DNA of 64,000 nucleotides from Niveibacterium microcysteis (GCF_017161445.1 NZ_CP071060.1:2790001-2854000); one strand, 5' to 3'; shown: positions 7,391-19,391, counted from the stretch's first letter. Made by a program: numbers and translations. Notes: generated by a model from the sequence alone, not told the origin.

Positions 7391-9403
7391 TCAGCCGCGG
7401 CTACCCCAGAAAGTCAGAAGCACGACGACGCCGATGATGATTACAAACGCGTACTGGTAAATGTGTCCCGTCTGCAACAGCCTGGTCAGCCGAGCGACAG
7501 CACCAACGGCGCTCGCAGTTCCATTGACCATGACGCCATCGATAAGCATCTGATCTCCGCCCTTCCAGAGCCCACGTCCGAGGAGACGAGCACCGCCGGC
7601 AAAAACTATCTCGTTAAAGCGATCAAAGTAATACTTGTTCTCGAGCAGGCGATAGACGGGCGCGAAGGTCTTCGCGAACCATGCTGGAATCTCCGGCTTG
7701 AAGAGATAGAACAGAGCAGCCATCGCAACGCCAGACATCGCTAGCACGAAGGGCAAAGACATGAAACCGTGCTGAGCCATCGCCGAGGCACCGTGGAACT
7801 CTTCAGCCAAGTGACCGAGCACGTCATTTGCCTCGTTAACCACAACCGCGGAACCGAACCAGCCCTTGAAGAGCATCGGTTCAATGGCCACAAAACCGAT
7901 CACCACCGACGGAATTGCAAGCAGAACGAGCGGCACCCAAACGACCCAAGGCGACTCGTGAGGCTCAAGCGGACCATGGTGGCCGTGATCATCGTCATGA
8001 TGCGCATCGTCGGATCCATGCGAATCGTGAGAGCCGCCGAAGCGCTCCTTGCCATGGAAAACGAGGAAATACATCCGGAATGAGTAGAACGCCGTCACGA
8101 AGACGCCAGCAATCACGCAGAAATATGCGTAACCCGCGCCAGGAATATGGCTGAGTGCCACCGCCTCAATAATGGCGTCTTTCGAGAAGAACCCCGCAAA
8201 GAACGGGAAACCAATCAGCGCCAACGAACCCACAAGCGAAGTAACCCAAGTGATCGGCATCCGCTTCCAAAGACCGCCCATGTTGCGGATGTCTTGATCG
8301 TGATGCATGCCAATGATTACGGAGCCTGCAGCAAGGAAGAGCAATGCCTTGAAGAACGCGTGCGTCATCAGGTGAAACACTGCAGCGGAATACGCCGACA
8401 CGCCGAGAGCAACCGTCATGTATCCCAACTGCGACAAGGTCGAGTATGCAACGACACGCTTGATATCGTTCTGGATGATGCCGAGGAACCCCATGAACAG
8501 GGCCGTGGTTGCACCGATAACCAGTACGAAGGCGCGGGCACTCTCCGACACTTCGAAGAGTGGCGACATGCGCGTAACCATGAAAATGCCCGCGGTCACC
8601 ATCGTCGCCGCGTGGATAAGCGCCGAAATTGGGGTCGGGCCCTCCATCGAGTCGGGCAGCCAAACGTGCAGCGGCACCTGTGCGGATTTACCCATCGCAC
8701 CGATGAATAGACAGATACAAATCACCGACATCAACAGCCAGGAGCTGCCGGGCAAAAGCTCGACGGTCTGCGGAGCCAACGCCGGAATCTTTGCAAACAC
8801 TTCTGCGTAATTCAGCGAGCCCGTATAGGCGGCGATTAAACCGATACCAAGCAAAAAGCCGAAGTCGCCGACGCGATTGACCAAGAACGCCTTCAAATTG
8901 GCATAAATGGCGGTCGGCTTCGTGTACCAAAAGCCGATCAACAGATACGAGACGAGACCGACCGCCTCCCAACCGAAGAATAGCTGAACGAAGTTATTGC
9001 TCATGACAAGCATGAGCATCGAGAACGTGAACAGCGAAATGTAGCTAAAGAAGCGCTGATAACCAGGATCATCGTGCATGTAGCCAATGGTGTAGACGTG
9101 CACCATCAGCGACACGAAGGTCACGACCAGCATCATCATGACCGTGAGCTTGTCGATCAGGAAACCCACTTCGAACCGAAGATCACCTGCCGTTGCCCAC
9201 GTGTAAAGGGCGCCGTCAAAGACATTGCCAGCCTGAACGTCCTGGAAAATCAAAAGAGAGGCAACAAAGGCAACCGCTACGCCAAGAATCGTCACCACGT
9301 GCGAAGCCGTCCGACCAATGGCTCGACCGAAGAGTCCAGCCAAAACTGCACCCACAAGCGGCGCTAACGGCACGAGTAAGTAGAGCTTTTGCATGTCCGT
9401 CAT
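7391..9403 (-). CDS. nuoL: NADH-quinone oxidoreductase subunit L
   Basis: This 670-residue protein is the distal antiporter-like pumping subunit with the lateral helix. It has HVWLPDSMEGPTPISALIHA and the following MVTAGIFMV, both typical. A His/Asp-rich cytoplasmic or periplasmic loop (SHGSDDAHHDDDHGHHG) occurs near the C-terminal third, as in many proteobacterial NuoL proteins. The frame extends to a TTG at 9418 that overlaps the nuoK stop. ATG at 9403 (MTDMQKLYLL) is preferred because the hydrophobic N-terminus begins there. Confidence 0.97.
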   Translation of the reverse strand: MTDMQKLYLLVPLAPLVGAVLAGLFGRAIGRTASHVVTILGVAVAFVASLLIFQDVQAGNVFDGALYTWATAGDLRFEVGFLIDKLTVMMMLVVTFVSLMVHVYTIGYMHDDPGYQRFFSYISLFTFSMLMLVMSNNFVQLFFGWEAVGLVSYLLIGFWYTKPTAIYANLKAFLVNRVGDFGFLLGIGLIAAYTGSLNYAEVFAKIPALAPQTVELLPGSSWLLMSVICICLFIGAMGKSAQVPLHVWLPDSMEGPTPISALIHAATMVTAGIFMVTRMSPLFEVSESARAFVLVIGATTALFMGFLGIIQNDIKRVVAYSTLSQLGYMTVALGVSAYSAAVFHLMTHAFFKALLFLAAGSVIIGMHHDQDIRNMGGLWKRMPITWVTSLVGSLALIGFPFFAGFFSKDAIIEAVALSHIPGAGYAYFCVIAGVFVTAFYSFRMYFLVFHGKERFGGSHDSHGSDDAHHDDDHGHHGPLEPHESPWVVWVPLVLLAIPSVVIGFVAIEPMLFKGWFGSAVVVNEANDVLGHLAEEFHGASAMAQHGFMSLPFVLAMSGVAMAALFYLFKPEIPAWFAKTFAPVYRLLENKYYFDRFNEIVFAGGARLLGRGLWKGGDQMLIDGVMVNGTASAVGAVARLTRLLQTGHIYQYAFVIIIGVVVLLTFWGSRG

Positions 9404-9414
9404 TGTTGTAGGCC

Positions 9415-9720
9415 TCAACCCTTCAGACTGTCGAGGTCGTCGACATGAATCGTGCGCATGTTACGGAACATCGCCACCAGAATAGCCAGACCGATCGCCG
9501 CCTCGGCAGCAGCAACCGTCAGGATGAAGAATACGAATAGCTGGCCCGAACGGTCGCCAAGGAACGACGAGAACGCGATGAAGTTCATATTCACAGCGAG
9601 CAGCATCAATTCGATCGACATCAGCAAAATGATCAGATTCTTCCGATTAAGAAAAATCCCGACAACGCTGATCGCAAACAGGACCGCGCTTAGCGTAAGG
9701 ACATGGGACAGCGAGAGCAT
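9415..9720 (-). CDS. nuoK: NADH-quinone oxidoreductase subunit K
   Basis: This small subunit has 101 residues and three membrane helices. [38 protein letters not shown] and the conserved Glu residues in helices 2 and 3 ([19 protein letters not shown]) match NuoK, where they form part of the proton pathway. It lies between nuoJ and nuoL, 32 bp after nuoJ. Confidence 0.97.
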   Translation of the reverse strand: MLSLSHVLTLSAVLFAISVVGIFLNRKNLIILLMSIELMLLAVNMNFIAFSSFLGDRSGQLFVFFILTVAAAEAAIGLAILVAMFRNMRTIHVDDLDSLKG

Positions 9721-9752
9721 TGTTTCCCCTGGGCCGAATCTATCTTGCCGTA

Positions 9753-10358
9753 TTAATCGTTTGTGTCAGCCGGCATCGACACGATGCGGATGCGGTCTTC
9801 GCGCTTCACGGCGATCTGCTTGGCTGGATCAATTGCCTTGTTACCCGGCCGGCTGCGCAGCGTCAAAGAAATCGCCGCAATCATTGCCACGAGCAGAATG
9901 AATGACGCGAGCTCGAACGGATACACAAAATCAGTGAACATCAACCATGCAAGAGACTTGGTGTTGCTGTACGGACCGGCAGCTTCAGCGGGCATCGGCA
10001 TCGCATCGACACCAAACCACTTTCCGCCGACGACCACCGCCATCTCAACCACCAACACAGCCGCAATCACCAAACCCAACGGCAGATAACTCCAGAAACC
10101 CTGCCGTATGCGTTCGAGGTTGATGTCGAGCATCATCACAACGAACAAGAAGAGCACCATTACGGCGCCGACATAAACGAGCACCAATGCAATGGCAAGG
10201 AACTCTGCGCGCAAAACCATCCAGATCCCTGCGGCATTGAAAAACGCTAGGACTAGATAGAGTGCTGCATGTACCGGATTGCGAGAGGTAATGACGCGTA
10301 GCCCGGCCACGACCATTACCGCTGCAAACATGTAGAAGAGAAAAGTCGAAAATTCCAT
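9753..10358 (-). CDS. nuoJ: NADH-quinone oxidoreductase subunit J
   Basis: This 201-residue protein has about five membrane helices. [22 protein letters not shown] and the [20 protein letters not shown] segment (helix 3, with the pi-bulge-region residues [11 protein letters not shown]) are typical of NuoJ, which couples quinone chemistry to pumping. It has a polar C-terminal tail ([19 protein letters not shown]). It stands between nuoI and nuoK. Confidence 0.96.
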   Translation of the reverse strand: MEFSTFLFYMFAAVMVVAGLRVITSRNPVHAALYLVLAFFNAAGIWMVLRAEFLAIALVLVYVGAVMVLFLFVVMMLDINLERIRQGFWSYLPLGLVIAAVLVVEMAVVVGGKWFGVDAMPMPAEAAGPYSNTKSLAWLMFTDFVYPFELASFILLVAMIAAISLTLRSRPGNKAIDPAKQIAVKREDRIRIVSMPADTND

Positions 10359-10387
10359 AAGTCAGCTTCCCGAGAACTCGACAAGAG

Positions 10388-10876
10388 TTAACGGTACTTG
10401 GCCTCCTCTGCGCGATCCTTGGCAATCTGCGACTCATAACGATCGCCGACAGCAAGCAGCATCTGCTTCGTGTAGTAGAGATCGCCGCGCTTCTCGCCGT
10501 GATAGTCGAACACACGAGTCTCCACAATCGCATCGACCGGGCACGCTTCTTCGCAAAATCCGCAGAAGATACATTTGGTCAAATCGATATCGTAACGTGT
10601 CGTCCGACGCGTACCGTCGTCCCGTTGGTCCGACTCGATGGTGATCGCCATAGCCGGGCAAACCGCCTCGCAAAGCTTACAGGCGATGCACCGCTCCTCC
10701 CCGTTCGGATAGCGCCGCAAGGCGTGTAGGCCACGGAAGCGCGCGCTCTGAGGCGTACGCTCTTCCGGATACTGGATCGTGATTTTCCGAAGAAAGAAGT
10801 GGCGTCCGGTGACGGACAGGCCCTTCACCAACTCTTTCAAGAGCAGGCTGACAAACAATTCCTTAACGGCGCCCAT
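10388..10876 (-). CDS. nuoI: NADH-quinone oxidoreductase subunit I (two 4Fe-4S clusters)
   Basis: This 162-residue peripheral-arm subunit has two ferredoxin motifs that hold clusters N6a and N6b. The first is C63/C66/C69/C73 ([12 protein letters not shown]) and the second C102/C105/C108/C112 ([12 protein letters not shown]). These pass electrons toward N2 in NuoB. Its length is typical for the betaproteobacterial type. It follows nuoH by 6 bp. Confidence 0.97.
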   Translation of the reverse strand: MGAVKELFVSLLLKELVKGLSVTGRHFFLRKITIQYPEERTPQSARFRGLHALRRYPNGEERCIACKLCEAVCPAMAITIESDQRDDGTRRTTRYDIDLTKCIFCGFCEEACPVDAIVETRVFDYHGEKRGDLYYTKQMLLAVGDRYESQIAKDRAEEAKYR

Positions 10877-10882
10877 CGCCAG

Positions 10883-11932
10883 TTACCTCCAGATCGACCA
10901 AGGCGACATCATCCAGATCCCGACAACAAGGATCCATGCGAGCGTAAGCGGAATGAAAACCTTCCAGCCCAGACGCATGATCTGGTCATAGCGGAACCGT
11001 GGAAATGTGGCCCGAAACCAGAGGAACAGGAAAAGGACAAAACCGATCTTCAACACCAGCCACGGGAAACCATCCGGGATGAACCCGACCGGCGACAACC
11101 ACCCACCCAGGAAGAAGACCGACGTCAAAGCCGACACCAAAATCATGTTCGCGTATTCAGCCAGGAAGAACAGCGCGAATGCCATGCCCGAATACTCGAC
11201 CATATGGCCAGCGACAATTTCCGACTCACCCTCGACGACGTCGAATGGTGCGCGATTCGTCTCCGCGATACCCGAAATCAGATAGACCACGAAGAGAGGA
11301 AGCAACGGCAACCAGTTCCAGCTGAGGAAGCCCAAGCCATGACTGGCAAAAACACCTTTGCTCTGACCGATCACGATCTCGGACAGGTTGAGCGAACCAG
11401 CCACCATGAGAACCCCGACCAAGGAGAATCCCATTGCGAGTTCATAGGAAACCATCTGAGCGGTTGCGCGTATCCCTCCGAGGAACGCGTATTTCGAATT
11501 GGACGCCCAGCCGGCGATGATCACCCCGTACACCCCAACCGACGTGATGGACATCAGGTAGAGCATTCCCGCGTCGATGTTGGCCAAAACCAGATTCGGC
11601 GCAAAAGGCACCACAGCCCACGCAGCAAGGGCCGGCGCCATAACCATCATCGGACCGATCACAAACAGCGCCTTACTCGCGCTGCTCGGAACGATGATTT
11701 CCTTAAACATCAGCTTCAACGCGTCGGCAATTGGCTGTAGCCAACCTTTTGGCCCCACCCGGTTCGGCCCGATCCGAACCTGCATGTAGCCAATCACCTT
11801 CCGCTCAGCAAACGTCAGATAGGCGACACTGAGGATCAATGGCAGAACGATCGCCACGATCTTGACCAAAGTCCAAACGACCGGCCAAAGCGGCCCAAAA
11901 AGTGCGGCAACGGGTTGCAGCAGCGCTTCCAT
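10883..11932 (-). CDS. nuoH: NADH-quinone oxidoreductase subunit H
   Basis: This 349-residue membrane subunit helps form the quinone chamber at the junction of the arms. Recognisable segments are [20 protein letters not shown], the [19 protein letters not shown] loop with its run of acidic residues, and [14 protein letters not shown]. Its ATG shares one base with the nuoG stop. Confidence 0.97.
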   Translation of the reverse strand: MEALLQPVAALFGPLWPVVWTLVKIVAIVLPLILSVAYLTFAERKVIGYMQVRIGPNRVGPKGWLQPIADALKLMFKEIIVPSSASKALFVIGPMMVMAPALAAWAVVPFAPNLVLANIDAGMLYLMSITSVGVYGVIIAGWASNSKYAFLGGIRATAQMVSYELAMGFSLVGVLMVAGSLNLSEIVIGQSKGVFASHGLGFLSWNWLPLLPLFVVYLISGIAETNRAPFDVVEGESEIVAGHMVEYSGMAFALFFLAEYANMILVSALTSVFFLGGWLSPVGFIPDGFPWLVLKIGFVLFLFLWFRATFPRFRYDQIMRLGWKVFIPLTLAWILVVGIWMMSPWSIWR

Positions 11933-14253
11933 CAGGCACGCTCCACGGTGAGTTCGCCAAACATAGCGCCCAAGGCAACAGTTTCGGGGCGAGCCGCTGC
12001 GACACGCACACAGTCATCTGCGACAGCATCATCCCTTTTCGCGGAAATAACGATCGCGCCAGACCTAGACGACACTTTTACCGAACTACCGTCAGCGACA
12101 CCAAGCTTAGCCAACGTCGCTGCAGACATCCGGGCGACAGGCGCTGCAGCATCACGTGTGCGCTGCAATGAAGGTGCGCGCCGAACAAGCACGTCAGCGG
12201 AATAGATCGGAACATCCGACACACGTTGCAACCCAGACGCTGATGAAACGTTTACATCCGGAGTTCCAACCAATTCATTTGTCAAAGGTGGCGCCATACG
12301 CAAAGCGTCATCGCGAACAGCCTCAGAGCTCTCGTACTCAAAACCGTCAAGACCCAGCGCTCCACCCAAAACACGCAGAACCTTCCAGCCCGGTCGAGTC
12401 TCACCAAGAGGTTTGACCGCGGCGTTGAAGCTCTGGACCGCGCCCTCGCAGTTCACAAAGGTGCCGGAGGTTTCCGAGAATGGCGCAAGCGGCAACATGA
12501 GATCTGCCACATCCTCAACTGCGGATCGGAACGCCGTGAGGGCAATCACCGTCTCAGCACCACTAAGCGCAGCAGTAGCGAGCGCGCCGTTCGCAAAATC
12601 GAGCGCCGGCTCGACCCCGACCAAGACTACAGCCTTGAGCGGATCTGCAAGCATCGTTCCAACATTGTGCTTGGTGCTCAACGAGCCAGTCTGATAACCG
12701 CCGACGGTATTCGTTGCCTCACCGAGGAATCCCAACTTGGCACCACATAGTCTTTCGATTTCAACACCGATCGCCCAGATGGCGCCGAACGCGGGATGCT
12801 GGACAACCGCATTGCCGAGGAAGAGTGCCGCCCGCTCTCCACCGCACAAGCTTTTTGCGATGGCAACCGCATCAAACGGCAGGCTCGAATCAACCTTGGC
12901 CATGACCGACTCGCCAAGCGTCGTGCCCTTCTTACGTGCGATAGCGGCGGCAACATTTGCCAATGCGCCGACCATCGCGTCTGGAGCGACGATCGCCGCA
13001 TGCGCGAGTTTGAACAGTGGGTCATCGATCGCCGATGCAATAACCGATACCTCGGCTCCGCGCTTTGCCGCCTGCCGCAAACGTTGGGTAAGCAGCGGAT
13101 GATCCTTGCGAAGCGCGCTACCAATCACCAGCACGCGGTCCAGTTGCGAAACATCCCGCATGGGCATGCCGAGCCATGGCGCTCCGCTCCGAACGCCATC
13201 CGCCGAAAAATCCGACTGCCGAAGGCGGAAATCCACCTTCTCCGAACCCATCGCACGAACAAGTCGTTGGGTCAGGAACATTTCCTCAAGCGTCGAGTGA
13301 GGCGAAACAAACGCGCCAAATGCCGCCGCGCCATGCTCGGCGACAACGCCCTGGATGGCTTTGGTGGCGTAGTTCAGCGCGTCTTGCCATGAAATCTCGA
13401 TCCACTTCCCGCCCTGCTTAACCATGGGCTTCGTCAAGCGGTCTTCAGCGTTCAGGCCCTCGTACGAAAAGCGGTCTTTGTCTGACAGCCAGCATTCGTT
13501 GATGGCTTCGTTTTCGAGCGGGAGAACCCGCATCACACGGTCGTGCTTCACTTGCACAACGAGATTCGCGCCTAGCGAATCGTGCGGACTCACCGAACGA
13601 CGACGCGACATCTCCCACGTTCTCGCGGAAAAGCGGAACGGCTTGGAGGTCAATGCGCCCACGGGGCAAAGGTCGATCGAGTTGCCGGACAATTCTGAGT
13701 CAACGGTGCGATCGACAAACGCCATGATCTCAGAGCGTTCGCCACGATTGGCAACACCAAGTTCCATGATCCCGGCAATCTCTTGACCGAAACGCACACA
13801 ACGCGTGCAGTGAATGCAGCGTGTCATGTCAGTCGAAATCAGCGGCCCTAGATTCTTGTTTACGACGACACGCTTCTCTTCTTGATATCGGGAAGTGTTA
13901 CCGCCATAGCCGACAGCGAGATCCTGAAGCTGACATTCGCCGCCTTGATCGCAGATCGGACAATCCAGCGGGTGATTGATCAACAGAAACTCCATCACGC
14001 CCTTCTGAGCCTTGACGGCCTTATCAGAATGGGTCGTGACTTTCATGCCGTTCGTTACTGGCGTCGCGCAGGCGGGAAGAGGCTTTGGCGCCTTTTCAAC
14101 GTCAACCAGACACATGCGGCAATTCGCCGCAATCGACAGTTTCTTGTGATAACAAAAATGCGGGATGTAAGTACCAACTTTATTGGCAGCATCCATTACG
14201 GTGCTGCCGTCAGCCACTTCAACCTTTTTGCCGTCGATTTCGATCTCTAGCAT
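11932..14253 (-). CDS. nuoG: NADH-quinone oxidoreductase subunit G
   Basis: This 773-residue Fe-S subunit begins with a 2Fe-2S ferredoxin domain ([16 protein letters not shown] then LPACATPV). The His-Cys motif region ([18 protein letters not shown]) and the [10 protein letters not shown] motif follow, and then a molybdopterin-oxidoreductase-like domain that no longer binds cofactor. It carries several clusters between NuoF/E and NuoI. The C-terminal part ends in a domain like the molybdopterin dinucleotide-binding fold. It starts 2 bp after the nuoF stop. Confidence 0.96.
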   Translation of the reverse strand: MLEIEIDGKKVEVADGSTVMDAANKVGTYIPHFCYHKKLSIAANCRMCLVDVEKAPKPLPACATPVTNGMKVTTHSDKAVKAQKGVMEFLLINHPLDCPICDQGGECQLQDLAVGYGGNTSRYQEEKRVVVNKNLGPLISTDMTRCIHCTRCVRFGQEIAGIMELGVANRGERSEIMAFVDRTVDSELSGNSIDLCPVGALTSKPFRFSARTWEMSRRRSVSPHDSLGANLVVQVKHDRVMRVLPLENEAINECWLSDKDRFSYEGLNAEDRLTKPMVKQGGKWIEISWQDALNYATKAIQGVVAEHGAAAFGAFVSPHSTLEEMFLTQRLVRAMGSEKVDFRLRQSDFSADGVRSGAPWLGMPMRDVSQLDRVLVIGSALRKDHPLLTQRLRQAAKRGAEVSVIASAIDDPLFKLAHAAIVAPDAMVGALANVAAAIARKKGTTLGESVMAKVDSSLPFDAVAIAKSLCGGERAALFLGNAVVQHPAFGAIWAIGVEIERLCGAKLGFLGEATNTVGGYQTGSLSTKHNVGTMLADPLKAVVLVGVEPALDFANGALATAALSGAETVIALTAFRSAVEDVADLMLPLAPFSETSGTFVNCEGAVQSFNAAVKPLGETRPGWKVLRVLGGALGLDGFEYESSEAVRDDALRMAPPLTNELVGTPDVNVSSASGLQRVSDVPIYSADVLVRRAPSLQRTRDAAAPVARMSAATLAKLGVADGSSVKVSSRSGAIVISAKRDDAVADDCVRVAAARPETVALGAMFGELTVERA

Positions 14254-14255
14254 GT

Positions 14256-15566
14256 TCAGCCTACGTAGATCTTGCTGCCTTCACGCTGAACCTCAACAGG
14301 CACCAGACAGCGCTTGTTGTCAACGTGATACTGGAACTCGCTACGGAAATGCTTGATGAAACTCTTGACCGGCATAGCAGCCGCATCACCTAGCGCGCAA
14401 ATAGTCCGACCCATGATGTTGTCGGAAACGCTGTCGAGCAAATCGATATCTTCTTGCCGACCTTGACCGTGTTCAATTCGATGAATGACGCGGTAAAGCC
14501 ATCCGGTTCCTTCCCGGCACGGCGTGCATTGGCCACACGACTCTTCGTGATAGAAGTACGACAAGCGCTCCAGCGCCTTGACCATGCAGGTGCTTTCGTC
14601 CATCACGATAACCGCGCCGGATCCAAGCATGGAGCCCGCTTTCGCAATACAGTCGTAATCCATCGTCGAGTCCATCATGATGGATGCCGGCAGCACCGGT
14701 GCTGACGAGCCACCGGGAATCACAGCCTTAAGCCTACGACCGCCGCGCATACCCCCCGCCATCTCCAACAATTCCGGGAATGGGGTACCGAGCGGAACTT
14801 CATAGTTGCCAGGACGATTTACATGTCCGGAAACCGAAAACAACTTGGTCCCACCGTTGTTTGGCTTCCCCAATGCCAGGAACGCCTCGCCGCCGTTATT
14901 AATGATGTACGGAATCGACGCAAAGGTCTCGGTGTTGTTAATCGTCGTCGGCTTGCCATAGAGCCCGAAGCTTGCAGGAAACGGCGGCTTGAATCGCGGC
15001 TGTCCTTTCTTGCCTTCGATTGACTCAAGCAATGCGGTCTCTTCTCCGCAGATGTACGCGCCGTATCCATGATGCGCAAACAAGTCAAAAGAAAACGACG
15101 ATCCAAGAATATTCTTGCCGAGGAATCCGGCCTCACGAGCTTCGGCAAGAGCCGCCTCGAAACGCTCGTAGATCTCGAATATCTCACCGTGGATGTAGTT
15201 ATATCCGCGTTCGCAGCCCATCGCGAACCCGGCAATGATCATGCCCTCGATGACCATATGCGGGTTATAGCGTAGAAGATCGCGGTCTTTGAACGTACCA
15301 GGTTCGCCTTCGTCCGAATTGCAGCAAACATACTTCGCACCAGGAAACTGGCGCGGCATGAAACTCCACTTCAGCCCCGTCGGGAAACCGGCTCCGCCAC
15401 GCCCCCGAAGCGCGGACTTCTTGACCTCAGCGATGACCACATCTGGAGTGATGCCATCGCTGATGATCTTTTTTAATGCTGCATAGCCCCCGCGCTTGAG
15501 ATAGTGCGAAAGGCTCCAAGTGTTGTCGCCATCGAGACCGGCGAGGAGAAACGCCTTTTCACTCAT
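14256..15566 (-). CDS. nuoF: NADH-quinone oxidoreductase subunit F (FMN, NADH site)
   Basis: This 436-residue subunit is where NADH is oxidised. [15 protein letters not shown] is the NADH/FMN-binding motif, and [12 protein letters not shown] holds the N3 4Fe-4S cluster with a fourth Cys near ICALGDAAA. The frame reaches up to 15620, but ATG at 15566 ([10 protein letters not shown]) overlaps the nuoE stop as ATGA and gives the normal length. This argues for coupled translation of E and F. Confidence 0.97.
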   Translation of the reverse strand: MSEKAFLLAGLDGDNTWSLSHYLKRGGYAALKKIISDGITPDVVIAEVKKSALRGRGGAGFPTGLKWSFMPRQFPGAKYVCCNSDEGEPGTFKDRDLLRYNPHMVIEGMIIAGFAMGCERGYNYIHGEIFEIYERFEAALAEAREAGFLGKNILGSSFSFDLFAHHGYGAYICGEETALLESIEGKKGQPRFKPPFPASFGLYGKPTTINNTETFASIPYIINNGGEAFLALGKPNNGGTKLFSVSGHVNRPGNYEVPLGTPFPELLEMAGGMRGGRRLKAVIPGGSSAPVLPASIMMDSTMDYDCIAKAGSMLGSGAVIVMDESTCMVKALERLSYFYHEESCGQCTPCREGTGWLYRVIHRIEHGQGRQEDIDLLDSVSDNIMGRTICALGDAAAMPVKSFIKHFRSEFQYHVDNKRCLVPVEVQREGSKIYVG

Positions 15567-16039
15567 TTGCGTAGCTCGCTGATGAGTTGATCCATCTGCG
15601 TCTCGGTCATACGGCAGCACATCCGATGGTTATTCACAAGCAAAACGGGCGCGTCGCCACAAGCCCCCATGCATTCACCCTCTTTCAGGGTGAACTGGCC
15701 ATCCGGCGTCGTCTGATTGAATTCGATCCCAAGCTTGTGCTTGAGATACTCACCCGCATCGGCGCCACCAGAAAGCGCACACGGCAAATTGGTGCAGACC
15801 GTCAGTTTGTGCTTGCCGACCGGCTGAAGGTCATACATGTTGTAGAAACTGGCAACTTCGTACGCGGCCATCGCTGGCATGCAAAGATAGGCGGCCACGT
15901 ACTCGATCGTTTCAGCGGCGAGCCAGCCTTTTTCCTGCTGGGCGATGCGCAACGCAGCGATTACCGCCGACTGTTTCTGGTCCGCGGGATACTTGGCGAC
16001 TTCTTGGTCGATCTTGCCTAATGATTCCGAGTTCAACAT
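15563..16039 (-). CDS. nuoE: NADH-quinone oxidoreductase subunit E (2Fe-2S)
   Basis: This 158-residue thioredoxin-like subunit binds the N1a 2Fe-2S cluster through C82, C87, C123 and C127 (VCTNLPC and CMGAC). It forms the NADH module with NuoF and NuoG. The four-base overlap ATGA with nuoF indicates translational coupling. There are 36 bp to the nuoD stop upstream. Confidence 0.97.
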   Translation of the reverse strand: MLNSESLGKIDQEVAKYPADQKQSAVIAALRIAQQEKGWLAAETIEYVAAYLCMPAMAAYEVASFYNMYDLQPVGKHKLTVCTNLPCALSGGADAGEYLKHKLGIEFNQTTPDGQFTLKEGECMGACGDAPVLLVNNHRMCCRMTETQMDQLISELRK

Positions 16040-16075
16040 GACTCGTTCATCTCTCTTCTGAACGTCGGACTGCAG

Positions 16076-17329
16076 TTAACGGTCGATCTCGCCGAACACG
16101 ATATCCATCGTGCCAATAATCGCGACAACGTCCGCAATCATGTGGCCACGGGCAATAGCATCCATCGCGGCCAAATGCGCGAATCCCGGCGCGCGAAGCT
16201 TCACACGGTAAGGCTTGTTTGCACCGTCGGAAATCGCATACACCCCAAACTCCCCCTTTGGATGTTCAACAGCGGCATACGCTTCGCCTTCTGGAACATG
16301 CATCCCTTCGGTGAACAGTTTGAAGTGGTGAATCAACTCCTCCATGTTCTCCTTCATGGCCGAACGAGAGGGAGGTGCAACTTTATGGTTATCGCAAATC
16401 ACCGGACCCGGATTCTTGCGCAACCAGTCAATACATTGCCGAATAATTCGGTTGGACTGCCGCATCTCTTCCATGCGAACGAGGTAGCGATCGTAGCAGT
16501 CGCCATTCACACCGACCGGAATGTCGAAATCAACACGGTCGTAAACCTCGTAAGGCTGCTTTTTGCGCAAATCCCATTCGACGCCCGACCCACGCAGCAT
16601 TGCCCCGGTGAACCCATGAGCCAGCGCTTCTTCCGGCGACACCACGCCGATCCCGACAGTACGTTGCTTCCAGATGCGATTATCCGTCAGCAGCGTCTCA
16701 TACTCGTCGACATAACCAGGGAAACGACGCGTGAAGTCATCCAGAAAGTCGAGTAAAGATCCTTGTCTGGCTTCGTTCAACTGCGCGACCGTTGCCGAAT
16801 TGCGGTACTTCGACACCTCGTATTTGGGCATCTGGTCCGGCAAATCACGATAAACGCCGCCGGGCCTGTAGTACGCCGCGTGCATACGAGCGCCCGATAC
16901 CGCCTCGTAGGCGTCCATCAGATCTTCGCGTTCGCGGAATGTATAGAGAACCATCGTCATCGCACCAATATCCAGCGCGTGCGTGCCGATGTTCAGGAGG
17001 TGATTCAGGATGCGCGTAATCTCATCGAACATCACTCGGATGTATTGAGCGCGAAGCGGCACTTCCAAGCCGAGCAATCGTTCAATGGACATGCAATAAG
17101 CATGTTCATTGCACATCATCGAGACATAGTCCAGCCGATCCATGTACGGAACAGACTGGATCCAGGTGCGCGTCTCAGCGAGCTTCTCGGTGCCGCGGTG
17201 AAGCAACCCGATATGCGGATCGGCGCGCTCTACAACCTCGCCATCCAGCTCGAGAACCAGACGCAAAACGCCGTGAGCGGCGGGGTGCTGCGGCCCGAAA
17301 TTGATTGTGTAATTACGAATCTCAGCCAT
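16076..17329 (-). CDS. nuoD: NADH-quinone oxidoreductase subunit D (49-kDa type)
   Basis: This 417-residue subunit forms the quinone pocket with Nuo[15 protein letters not shown] is the conserved loop with the quinone-contacting His, and [14 protein letters not shown] follows. It is separate from nuoC here, unlike the fused NuoCD of E. coli. ATG at 17329 overlaps the end of nuoC by 8 bp. A TTG two codons earlier is a less likely start. Confidence 0.97.
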   Translation of the reverse strand: MAEIRNYTINFGPQHPAAHGVLRLVLELDGEVVERADPHIGLLHRGTEKLAETRTWIQSVPYMDRLDYVSMMCNEHAYCMSIERLLGLEVPLRAQYIRVMFDEITRILNHLLNIGTHALDIGAMTMVLYTFREREDLMDAYEAVSGARMHAAYYRPGGVYRDLPDQMPKYEVSKYRNSATVAQLNEARQGSLLDFLDDFTRRFPGYVDEYETLLTDNRIWKQRTVGIGVVSPEEALAHGFTGAMLRGSGVEWDLRKKQPYEVYDRVDFDIPVGVNGDCYDRYLVRMEEMRQSNRIIRQCIDWLRKNPGPVICDNHKVAPPSRSAMKENMEELIHHFKLFTEGMHVPEGEAYAAVEHPKGEFGVYAISDGANKPYRVKLRAPGFAHLAAMDAIARGHMIADVVAIIGTMDIVFGEIDR

Positions 17330-17927
17330 GCCCAACCTGCCCGTAGGTTTCTTCGCGAACGATTCGTGGCGTTACTTCACGCGGTTCAATAGTGACGGGT
17401 TGATAGACCACTCGCCCCTGTTCCGCGTCGTAGCGCATTTCGACAAAGCCAGAAATCGGGAAATCCTTGCGGAATGGATGTCCGACGAAACCGTAGTCAG
17501 TCAGGATTCGACGCAGATCAGGATGCCCCTCAAACATCAGGCCAAACAGATCGAACGCTTCACGCTCAAACCAGTTCGCACTTGGCCAAACGCCAACTAC
17601 TGACGCTACCACTGGGAATTCGGCAGATTCCGCAAACACCCGCAGACGCAAACGCCAGTTATTCCGCACCGACAGCAAATGAGAGACGCCGGCAAACCGT
17701 GCCACAGACGACGAACGCGTCGAGTGCGTTGAGTAATCAACGCCGCACAAATCGATCAGCTGTTCAAACCCAAGACTTGGGTCATCTCTCAACGCAAACG
17801 CCACAGCAAGGTAGTCCTTCGCGGAAACCTCAATGGTGACCTCTCCGCGATCGCAGACGATTGTCTGGATCCGCGGACCGAGGACAGCATGTAGCGCCTC
17901 TTGCAGTTTTTCGAGCTTTGCACTCAT
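17322..17927 (-). CDS. nuoC: NADH-quinone oxidoreductase subunit C (30-kDa type)
   Basis: This 201-residue hydrophilic subunit of the connecting arm has the signature [39 protein letters not shown], given here only for orientation by its parts EREAFDLFG and HPFRKDFP. It begins 14 bp after the nuoB stop and overlaps nuoD at its 3' end. Length and order fit the separate C and D arrangement of betaproteobacteria. Confidence 0.96.
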   Translation of the reverse strand: MSAKLEKLQEALHAVLGPRIQTIVCDRGEVTIEVSAKDYLAVAFALRDDPSLGFEQLIDLCGVDYSTHSTRSSSVARFAGVSHLLSVRNNWRLRLRVFAESAEFPVVASVVGVWPSANWFEREAFDLFGLMFEGHPDLRRILTDYGFVGHPFRKDFPISGFVEMRYDAEQGRVVYQPVTIEPREVTPRIVREETYGQVGHG

Positions 17928-17941
17928 GAGGGCTCTTTGCC

Positions 17942-18418
17942 TTATCGAGCGATCGTGTTGGTTCTCTTGATCTTGTTCTGCAACTGGATGATCCCGTACA
18001 GAAGCGCCTCAGCGGTCGGAGGACAGCCAGGAACGTAAACGTCCACCGGCACAATACGATCACATCCCCGGACAACCGAATAGGAATAGTGGTAGTAGCC
18101 GCCACCGTTGGCACACGACCCCATCGAAATCACCCAACGCGGCTCGGCCATCTGGTCATAGACTTTGCGAAGGGCTGGCGCCATCTTGTTGCAGAGCGTT
18201 CCAGCAACGATCATGACATCAGACTGACGAGGGCTCGGTCGGAATACAACCCCAAAACGATCAAGGTCGTAACGCGAGCACCCCGCGTGGATCATTTCGA
18301 CGGCACAACACGCAAGACCGAAGGTCATTGGCCACAGCGAGCCCGTTCGCGTCCAATTCAGAACGCTATCCAAGGTCGTGGTAACAAAACCCTCGCGGAA
18401 TACACCTTCAACACTCAT
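17942..18418 (-). CDS. nuoB: NADH-quinone oxidoreductase subunit B (cluster N2)
   Basis: This 158-residue subunit carries the terminal cluster N2. The ligands are C37, C38 (the adjacent pair in GLACCAVEM), C102 (GSCANGGG) and C132 (PGCPP). ATG at 18418 ([11 protein letters not shown]) is chosen over 18430 because homologues start there. It hands electrons to quinone at the NuoD interface. It follows nuoA by about 40 bp. Confidence 0.97.
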   Translation of the reverse strand: MSVEGVFREGFVTTTLDSVLNWTRTGSLWPMTFGLACCAVEMIHAGCSRYDLDRFGVVFRPSPRQSDVMIVAGTLCNKMAPALRKVYDQMAEPRWVISMGSCANGGGYYHYSYSVVRGCDRIVPVDVYVPGCPPTAEALLYGIIQLQNKIKRTNTIAR

Positions 18419-18457
18419 TGCGTCCCCCAACGCCTCGCCCCAACGCGAAACGTACGG

Positions 18458-18832
18458 TTATTCCCAGTCCAGCGCGCCGCGCTTGCGCACGTAGATATAG
18501 CCAACAATCAAGACACCCAGAAACACAAGCATCTCGAAGAAGCCAAATAGACGAATCGACTCGTTGCCCGCAATTTCCTTGAGAATTGATGCCCAAGGAA
18601 TCAGAAAGGCAACCTCGATATCAAAGAGGATGAAAAGAATTGCAATCAGGTAATAACGCACATCAAATTTGATGCGCGCATCCTCGAACGCCTCAAAGCC
18701 ACACTCATAGGGAGAGAGCTTTTCTGGCTCGGGATTGTGGCGCCCAAGAATGCGCCCAGCGAGCAGCATCACGCCGCCTACCGCAATACCGACAAGGATG
18801 AAAATCAATACCGGGAAATAGTTCTCGAGCAT
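18458..18832 (-). CDS. nuoA: NADH-quinone oxidoreductase subunit A
   Basis: This 124-residue protein has three membrane helices and is the first gene of the complex I operon. The loop YECGFEAF contains the conserved Cys of the quinone-access region, and [21 protein letters not shown] is the typical second helix with its acidic residues. The tRNA-Leu gene lies 64 bp upstream with a hairpin between them, so nuo may have its own promoter or use read-through. Confidence 0.96.
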   Translation of the reverse strand: MLENYFPVLIFILVGIAVGGVMLLAGRILGRHNPEPEKLSPYECGFEAFEDARIKFDVRYYLIAILFILFDIEVAFLIPWASILKEIAGNESIRLFGFFEMLVFLGVLIVGYIYVRKRGALDWE

Positions 18833-18864
18833 GATCGTAGAGTCGGGAATTGCATCAGATGGAG

Positions 18865-18888
18865 AAACGCCCGCTTACGCGGGCGTTT
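18865..18888 (-). terminator. Hairpin between tRNA-Leu and nuoA
   Basis: AAACGCCCGC (18865-18874) pairs with 18879-18888 around a four-base loop. The minus transcript lacks a long T run after the stem (CTCC follows), so termination may be partial. It would let tRNA 3' processing and some read-through into nuoA coexist. Confidence 0.5.
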
Positions 18889-18896
18889 CGAATTAT

Positions 18897-18981
18897 TGGT
18901 GCCGACGGTGAGACTCGAACTCACACGGCTTGCGCCACCACCCCCTCAAGATGGCGTGTCTACCAATTTCACCACGTCGGC
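18897..18981 (-). tRNA. tRNA-Leu (anticodon GAG)
   Basis: The 85-nt class II tRNA has acceptor stem GCCGACG/CGTCGGC, discriminator A and an encoded CCA. The D-loop region is AATTGGTAGACACGC, the anticodon loop TTGAGGG gives GAG, there is a long variable arm, and the T arm is GTTCGAGTC. Its position between secG and nuoA is conserved in betaproteobacteria and resembles the secG-leuU pair of E. coli. Confidence 0.97.
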
Positions 18982-19037
18982 ACGCTTACAACAGAAAAGA
19001 ATTATATATAAACAATTCAGCCTTGCCAAGAATTTCT

Positions 19038-19391
19038 TTACTTCGGAATCTCTTGGGCCGCACCCGGGGCACTCGCAGGTTTCTCGGCCGTTGCCGGCTG
19101 CGATTGCACTGCTGGCGCGCCCTCCATGACACTCTTTGCGGGGCCAGCGCGATGGCTTGCCAAGTAGGTCAGCGCCAAACTCGTGACGAAGAAGACCGTA
19201 GCCAAGACCGCGGTCGTTCGGCTCAGAAAATTCGCCGAACCCGACGCACCAAAAAGACTGCCAGATGCGCCACCGCCAAATGACGCACCCATGTCCGCGC
19301 CTTTGCCGTGCTGCACCAACACCAAGCCGATCACTGCAACGCCCACGAGAACGTGAACCGTCAGGACAAGGCCGAAGAATATTCCGCTCAC
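19038..19391 (-). CDS. secG: Preprotein translocase subunit SecG
   Basis: The 117-residue protein from GTG at 19391 ([18 protein letters not shown]) has two membrane helices separated by a Gly/Ser-rich loop ([22 protein letters not shown]), the SecG signature. It assists SecYEG export. A Pro/Ala/Gln C-terminal tail is usual. The frame extends to 19454, but the GTG fits homologue starts. It lies directly after glmM, with no tpiA gene between them. Confidence 0.93.
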   Translation of the reverse strand: MSGIFFGLVLTVHVLVGVAVIGLVLVQHGKGADMGASFGGGASGSLFGASGSANFLSRTTAVLATVFFVTSLALTYLASHRAGPAKSVMEGAPAVQSQPATAEKPASAPGAAQEIPK